64,000 nt of DNA, from the NCBI GenBank assembly GCA_041940305.1, contig JBGTSJ010000003.1, positions 310,001 through 374,000 of the forward strand, given 5' to 3'. The notes beneath the pieces were generated by a model, which had not been told where the DNA came from, made no database searches, and saw nothing but the letters and a program-made list of their open reading frames with translations. Shown here one piece after another: positions 59,718 to 64,000 of the stretch (position 1 is the stretch's first letter; every line of letters starts with the position of its first letter). Made by a program: the position numbers and the translations under genes. This DNA is from JBGTSJ01 sp041940305 (GTDB lineage: Bacteria; Planctomycetota; Planctomycetia; Planctomycetales; Planctomycetaceae).

Positions 59718-61106
59718 CTATCGAGCGAGCAGGTGGTTATTGGCCATCGTGATGCCCGAAAGCATGGAGCCGACGATGCCGAGATAACCCTGATCGGTGC
59801 CGCACAGATAGAGATTGCGGACGGGTGTGTCGCCGGTGAGCTGCTTGTCGGGAGCGCCGTAGACCGCGCCCCGGATGTGGCCCGTGAAGCGGCGGATGGT
59901 GCGCGGGGTGAAAACGTCGGTGTCGGTGACGAAGCTGCGGAAGTCCGGGATGAAGCGGAGGGCGGAATCGACCATCTTCCGGCTCCAGCTTTCCTTCGCG
60001 GCGACGTATTCGGGTTCGGGGCGGGACATCCAGTATTCGGGATCGGCGAGAGCCGTGATGCGGAGGCAGCCTTCGGAGAGGTGCTGGTCGTCGGAATAGG
60101 CGAAGTTGTTGGGGGAGCAGATGATGCCGCTGCGGACGTCGCAGGGTTCTCGCGGGGGAGAGTAATGAAAACGTTCTGAGTCGTTGTAGAAGACGATGGT
60201 GTCCCGGTGGCCGAACTCCCGGGGCTGCCGGTCGAGCGTGAAGATCGCTTCGTTGAAGGAGATCTCGCCAGCGGGGGGAGGCTCGAGGGGAGCATCGGCT
60301 TCGGTCAGCAGGCCGATGGTCTCAGCGGCGCCGATGGAGGAGAGCACGTGTTCGGCCTGGATCTCGCGGCCGTCATCGAGAATGACTCCCGTGACGCGGC
60401 CGTCGCAGGTCGTGATCTTGCGGACGCCGTGCCGCAGCTTGAGTTCTCCTCCAAGCTCCTTGTACTGGCGGACGAGCGTCTTGAGGATACGTCGGACGCC
60501 GGCGAGGGGACGGGCGAAACCCTGCTCGAAGATACTCTTGAACATGATGCAGAACTGGCTGAAGTCCATGTCGTCGGCGCGGGCGCTGCCGTAGAACATC
60601 AGCGGGCAGAGGAGCATGTCGGTCAGCAGCGGGTCGTCGAGGAACTCGCCGATCAGGGCGCGGGCGGACACGGGCGGCTGATCGAGCCGCGTTTCGTCGA
60701 ACGCATCGATGTGGGCCGTCAGCCGATTGAAGGCGGCAGCCTGATGAGGGAAAGCGGCGGCGACCTCGCTCCGCAGCAGCTCGAAGTCGTTGTTGAACCG
60801 GAGGCGGACCTGCGGAAAGATGACGGACGATCCCAGTTGCGGACTCAGGTCAAAGTCGTCCCAGCGGAGGCGGAGCTGCTTGAGCAGCTTGGCGAGCGGA
60901 CCTTTCTTAGTGCCCGGCGGCGCGTAGTTGGTGACGGCGTGGAGGCCGACGTCATAGTTGCGGCCGCGCAGGCGGTAGAACGAGTTAAGCCCACCGATCG
61001 TCGTGTGACGTTCGAGGATGCAGACGGATTGATCGTAGTACGCGAGCCTGATTCCGGCCGCCAGTCCGGACATCCCGGCGCCGATGATGACGGTATGGTA
61101 GCGCAC
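59718..61106 (-). CDS. Phytoene desaturase-like FAD oxidoreductase
   Basis: 462 residues if started at GTG 61106 (VRYHTVIIGAG); a TTG at 61151 would add 15 residues and overlap the upstream gene. The dinucleotide-binding motif is VIIGAGMSGLAAGIRLA with ERHTTIGGLNSFYRLRG, typical of CrtI/GMC-like amine oxidase superfamily. LYLCGTDQGYLGIVGSMLSG is the C-terminal FAD motif of carotenoid desaturases. It would desaturate, isomerise or saturate a lipid. It lies downstream of the synthase and ACP genes on the same strand, which suggests an acyl or polyene substrate rather than a classical carotenoid. Confidence 0.88.
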   Translation of the reverse strand: MRYHTVIIGAGMSGLAAGIRLAYYDQSVCILERHTTIGGLNSFYRLRGRNYDVGLHAVTNYAPPGTKKGPLAKLLKQLRLRWDDFDLSPQLGSSVIFPQVRLRFNNDFELLRSEVAAAFPHQAAAFNRLTAHIDAFDETRLDQPPVSARALIGEFLDDPLLTDMLLCPLMFYGSARADDMDFSQFCIMFKSIFEQGFARPLAGVRRILKTLVRQYKELGGELKLRHGVRKITTCDGRVTGVILDDGREIQAEHVLSSIGAAETIGLLTEADAPLEPPPAGEISFNEAIFTLDRQPREFGHRDTIVFYNDSERFHYSPPREPCDVRSGIICSPNNFAYSDDQHLSEGCLRITALADPEYWMSRPEPEYVAAKESWSRKMVDSALRFIPDFRSFVTDTDVFTPRTIRRFTGHIRGAVYGAPDKQLTGDTPVRNLYLCGTDQGYLGIVGSMLSGITMANNHLLAR

Positions 61107-61134
61107 TGTCTGGGCTCGCTTGAAGCGCCGGATG

Positions 61135-61431
61135 TCAGCACAAACGTGCAACCATGAGGCTCAGCAGCCACAGCGCCGGTGCGGCTGAGTTCAGGATCAA
61201 TCCCCACCGAGACCCGGGATTGCGATCCCGTTGCGACAATCCCTGAATGCCGAATGCAATTCCGATCATGTGCAGCAATCCGACCAACGGCGCGACGACC
61301 AGCAATGGGAGCACATCCAACTTGATCTGATCCGGCCTCAACACGTCCGACGCCAACATGGCGACGACGGCCATCGCGAACACGGCGCACGAACCAATGC
61401 CCAGATAGGATCGTTCGACAGATGACCGCAT
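61135..61431 (-). CDS. Small membrane protein, unknown
   Basis: 98 residues from ATG 61431. About three hydrophobic segments: LGIGSCAVFAMAVVAMLAS, LPLLVVAPLVGLLHMIGIAF and SAAPALWLLSLMVARLC. No family recognised. The stop is 28 bases before the GTG start of the FAD enzyme, or overlaps it by 17 bases if TTG 61151 is used. Probably cotranscribed. Confidence 0.6.
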   Translation of the reverse strand: MRSSVERSYLGIGSCAVFAMAVVAMLASDVLRPDQIKLDVLPLLVVAPLVGLLHMIGIAFGIQGLSQRDRNPGSRWGLILNSAAPALWLLSLMVARLC

Positions 61432-61574
61432 GAGCAGTTTCTCCGACCCGCCATCGGGAAGCCCGATGCGACTCTGCAGGCCCTTCGATAACACCGAGGT
61501 CTCAAGTGTACTCGAAGGAGTCGTCCGTACGACACGGATCAAAGCGGGTCGTCGCACAGTCTTCCTGACCGGCG

Positions 61575-61609
61575 GGCACTCTGGCGAAGCTCTGCTTCGT
61601 CAGAGTGCC
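61575..61609. repeat. 16-bp imperfect palindrome between ACP and membrane gene
   Basis: Arms at 61575-61590 (GGCACTCTGGCGAAGC) and 61594-61609 (GCTTCGTCAGAGTGCC), one mismatch, loop TCT. A strong stem in the ACP-downstream spacer; it could stop or stabilise the transcript. Confidence 0.6.
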
Positions 61610-61670
61610 TTCCCAGGCGGAGCCCACGAGGGGGATGGCGATCAGCGTGTACGAACGGGAGCTGCTGCGC

Positions 61671-61934
61671 TCACACGGCCGCCGGTGCGTCTTTGAGCAT
61701 TGGGGACAGGTAGTCCACCGTGCTGTTCATGGAGATCAGGTGCTCGTAATCCGACTCGGGGATCTGGACCCGGTACTGCTTCCGGAGCTCCATCACGATG
61801 TCGAGAAAGTCCATGCTGTCCAGTTCCATCTGTTCGCGGAACGGGACGCTGTCGTTGAGATTGGACAGGTCCTCATCGGGCGCGATGCGCTCGAGGATGT
61901 CCACGATCACAGTGCGGATTTCCGCCGGTGCCAT
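61671..61934 (-). CDS. Acyl carrier protein
   Basis: 87 residues. The 4'-phosphopantetheine site is Ser40 in MELDSMDFLDIVMELRKQY. Helix I (EIRTVIVDILERIAPDEDL) and the C-terminal YEHLISMNSTVDYL complete the fold. GGAG lies eight bases upstream. Divergent from housekeeping AcpP by its DSMDFLD motif (rather than DSLDTVE), so a specialised ACP is likely. Follows the synthase gene by 112 bases. Confidence 0.93.
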   Translation of the reverse strand: MAPAEIRTVIVDILERIAPDEDLSNLNDSVPFREQMELDSMDFLDIVMELRKQYRVQIPESDYEHLISMNSTVDYLSPMLKDAPAAV

Positions 61935-62046
61935 TCACTCTACTCCGTCGCTAATCGAATCCTGAGTCCGCCACAAACAGTGATCCCGCTGGAAGGGGAC
62001 GCCGACGGCGCCGCCGCCTGCCAACGGGAATCGTACGCGGGCCGCG

Positions 62047-63315
62047 TCAGTCGTAGACGCCCCCGAGATCGCGCGGGACCTTGCGGACGATCAGAACCGA
62101 GTTGATGCCCAGCATTCCGAACGAGTTGTTCAGAATGAGCTCCACCCGCTCCAACCGCCGCGGCTCATTGGCCACAATCTGCCGCACGCTGCAACGCTCG
62201 TCCTGCTCGTCGAGATTGATTGTAGCGTGGGCGATTTGGTCCTGAAAGGCAGGCACATTGCCCAATAATTCGAGCGCCCCGGCTGCGCCCATGGCGTGCC
62301 CGATAAAGCTTTTGGTGTTGTTGACGGCCAGGGAGGGGCGGTCGCCGAACACCTCCTGGATCGCCAGGCACTCCTCGATGTCACCCTGCTCGGTGGCCGT
62401 GGCGTGGCTGCTGACGATGTCGATGTCCTCAGGCTGCAAGCCGGCGCGCTGCAGCGCCAGCCGCATGCATTGGGCCTGCCGCGGGGCGGAAGGGAGCACG
62501 AAATCGGTGGCGTCCGAGTTCATTGCCCAGCCGACGATCTCGGCGTAGATCTTCGCTCCGCGGGCGACGGCGTCGGGGAGCCGCTCCACGGTGCAGAGCG
62601 CTCCCCCCTCGGCGACCACGATGCCATTGCGGTCCACGTCGAACGGACGGGACGCCTTCGTCGGGTCGGCGTGCTTCGCCAGCGCGCCCTGGCTGGCGAA
62701 CGACGCAAAAATACCGAACGTATGAATGCTCTCCGATACACCCCCGGCGACGGCCAGGTCGACTTCCCCCAGCCGCAGCATCTGGGCGGCATGGATGAAC
62801 CCGGCGTTGCCTGCGGCACAGGCGGCGCCGAGCGTCAGGTGCGGTCCAGTGATGCCCAGGTTGAGCGTGACTTCGCCAGCCGGGTTGTTGGCGACGGTGC
62901 GAGGATTATGGTGATGCGACCAGACGCTGGTGTCGTAGTTGAATTTCGAGATCTCGAAAATCTCGTTCTCGGTCTCGACGTTGCCATGCTCGGTGATGCC
63001 GATGTAGACGCCGACGCGGTCCTTGCTTACCTGATCCCAGGTGTGCCCCGAATCGCGAACCGCCTCGTTGGCACAGTAAATCGAAACCGAACCGGCACGC
63101 GTGCCGCGGCGGCGTTCTTTCCGCTTCTGGTACTTGAACTCGTCAAAGCCGCAGACTCCGGCGAGCACGGACCCGATATAGCGGGTTTCGTAGGGACCGA
63201 CTCCGGACTTCCCGGCGAGCAGCGCGGCCCGGTATTCGTCCAGCGAGTCCCCGTTCGGCGCAGCCAGACCGACGCCCGTAATGACAATCCGGCTGGGGTC
63301 GAGAGCGGCCGACAT
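62047..63315 (-). CDS. Beta-ketoacyl-ACP synthase (FabF-like)
   Basis: 422 residues from ATG 63315. The KAS II fold begins RIVITGVGLAAPNGDSLDEY. The triad is Cys166 (TLGAACAAGNAG), His304 (VSSHATATEQGD) and His340 (SFIGHAMGAAGALEL). The Cys context GAACAAGN differs from the usual TACSSG of fatty acid FabF, and TGxxNSTD-like signatures are altered (MNSDATDFVLPSAPR). It condenses malonyl-ACP with an acyl primer. First gene of a leftward set with a dedicated ACP and a CrtI-like enzyme, so probably part of a specialised lipid pathway. Confidence 0.92.
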   Translation of the reverse strand: MSAALDPSRIVITGVGLAAPNGDSLDEYRAALLAGKSGVGPYETRYIGSVLAGVCGFDEFKYQKRKERRRGTRAGSVSIYCANEAVRDSGHTWDQVSKDRVGVYIGITEHGNVETENEIFEISKFNYDTSVWSHHHNPRTVANNPAGEVTLNLGITGPHLTLGAACAAGNAGFIHAAQMLRLGEVDLAVAGGVSESIHTFGIFASFASQGALAKHADPTKASRPFDVDRNGIVVAEGGALCTVERLPDAVARGAKIYAEIVGWAMNSDATDFVLPSAPRQAQCMRLALQRAGLQPEDIDIVSSHATATEQGDIEECLAIQEVFGDRPSLAVNNTKSFIGHAMGAAGALELLGNVPAFQDQIAHATINLDEQDERCSVRQIVANEPRRLERVELILNNSFGMLGINSVLIVRKVPRDLGGVYD

Positions 63316-63792
63316 CGGTGAAAAGTCCTGAGAAACGCCCGGCAAGGTTAACGGCTGGCCCCGGGGCTGACAAGCGGCGCACCCGGTGTTTCCGGGTATC
63401 GGGACTCGACGCAAACAACGGACAGATTGACGGTTCGGTACAGTCGTCGCGTCATGATGATCGACGCAGGAGACTCACCGCCGCTGTACTGAGTCTCTCT
63501 GACTCACGATCGCTGCCCGTGGAGGACGACCGGATTAAGGGGATGGAGCCTGCGTGGCCCCAAGCGAAGCTGGCTCAAACAGGCGGCGGGCCAGTGAACA
63601 GGGCGAGCACATTCGCAACGCGCGGAGTTGGGAGGAGGATGTCATGATGCGGCAAACCAATTGCCACCGGCGTCGCTCGTCGATGGCTCGGGATCTAAGA
63701 ACCTCTAAACTCATCCATTGTATTGTTTTCCGCAGGCCGAGGGCGTAAGGTAACGCGCGGTCACGTCCCTACCCCTTCAACAAGGAGCCGAC
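63316..63792. other. Divergent intergenic region
   Basis: 477 bases between the leftward synthase gene and the rightward membrane gene. No supported gene. A TTGTTT-17-TAAGGT pair just before the membrane gene is a weak promoter candidate (three of six matches each). Confidence 0.45.
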
Positions 63793-64000
63793 ATGCAGAT
63801 TCTCAGCATTATCATCGGAATCGCCGCGCTGGTGTGCTGGATCCTGGTGCTCGTGGCGCTGTTCAAAAACGGAGACGTGCTGGCGGGTGTGTTCTCGATC
63901 TGTCCGCTAGTTGGCTTCATCATGGGCTGGGTTCGAGTGAACAAGTACAACCTGATGCCAGTGATGCTTGTGTGGACCGGGTGCATCGTGGTGAATCTGA
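63793..64000 (+). CDS. Small membrane protein, cut by the window edge
   Basis: The ATG at 63793 follows AAGGAG by five bases, an excellent start. The visible 69 residues are MQILSIIIGIAALVCWILVL, a loop FKNGDVLAG, then a second helix (VFSICPLVGFIMGWV), a basic turn VNKYN and a third helix (LMPVMLVWTGCIVVNL). No stop codon before the window ends. No family recognised. Confidence 0.75.
   Translation, partial: MQILSIIIGIAALVCWILVLVALFKNGDVLAGVFSICPLVGFIMGWVRVNKYNLMPVMLVWTGCIVVNL

Noticed and set aside
63727..63755. TTGTTT-17-TAAGGT promoter before the last gene
   Set aside because: Only three of six matches in each hexamer; kept only as a remark.
1..64000. tRNA, rRNA, CRISPR arrays, prophage or integrase genes
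   Set aside because: None recognised by eye; tRNA genes in particular could be missed without a covariance search.

Overview
The window is high-GC bacterial DNA that reads as a chromosomal segment of a planctomycete. The main reasons are two DUF1501 proteins with twin-arginine leaders, two DUF1559-type proteins, an ITDAGL-type leucine-rich repeat protein, two membrane or multidomain Ser/Thr kinases, and housekeeping genes scattered singly rather than in classical operons. I saw no rRNA, tRNA, CRISPR array or prophage. The only mobile-element gene is a REP-associated (RAYT-type) transposase.

Left part (1-34000). A TIR/NB-ARC STAND protein runs off the left edge. It is followed by a cysteine-free thioredoxin-fold protein, glycogen branching enzyme (glgB), secreted and membrane proteins of unknown role, an amidase_2 lipoprotein, and the primary sigma factor rpoD behind a 1.1 kb gene-free leader. 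Leftward genes come next: an LRR protein, a TfoX-N protein, a DUF1501 protein, a COG3014/LpoB-like pair of envelope lipoproteins, and a nitrogen operon amtB - Fis-type HTH - glnB. A good sigma-54 promoter and inverted repeats lie upstream of amtB. A DUF1559-like membrane protein, citrate synthase, quinolinate synthase, a PIG-L deacetylase, a C45-type peptidase, small membrane proteins, a VapBC toxin-antitoxin pair with a palindromic operator on its start codon, and chorismate synthase follow. A leftward operon then encodes a His-rich lipoprotein, a CPYC thioredoxin-like protein and a transmembrane Ser/Thr kinase.

Middle (34300-54000). This is a 20 kb rightward type II secretion / type IV pilus-like assembly block: two GspE/PilB ATPases, PilT, GspF/PilC, and six pseudopilin-like proteins in the classical G-(G)-H-I-J-K order. 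The last, a GspK-like protein of 1616 residues, is about five times the usual length and lacks Glu5, as GspK should. Several members carry EF-hand-like DxNxNGxLDxxE loops. Three of the long prepilin leaders contain a palindromic repeat that is translated as part of the leader. A RAYT gene bracketed by perfect 25-bp inverted REP elements sits between gspF and the pseudopilins. No secretin, GspC, GspL or GspM gene is in the window.

Right part (54000-64000). A DUF1559 pseudopilin-like protein with a strong terminator, a second DUF1501 protein, an HDOD-Ser/Thr kinase fusion, and a leftward set of beta-ketoacyl synthase, acyl carrier protein, small membrane protein and a phytoene-desaturase-like FAD enzyme. 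This set suggests a specialised lipid or polyene pathway. A small membrane protein runs off the right edge.

Dispersed palindromes and minisatellite-like repeats occur in many intergenic regions and are reported individually. Functional calls come from motifs read by eye. No database search was run.
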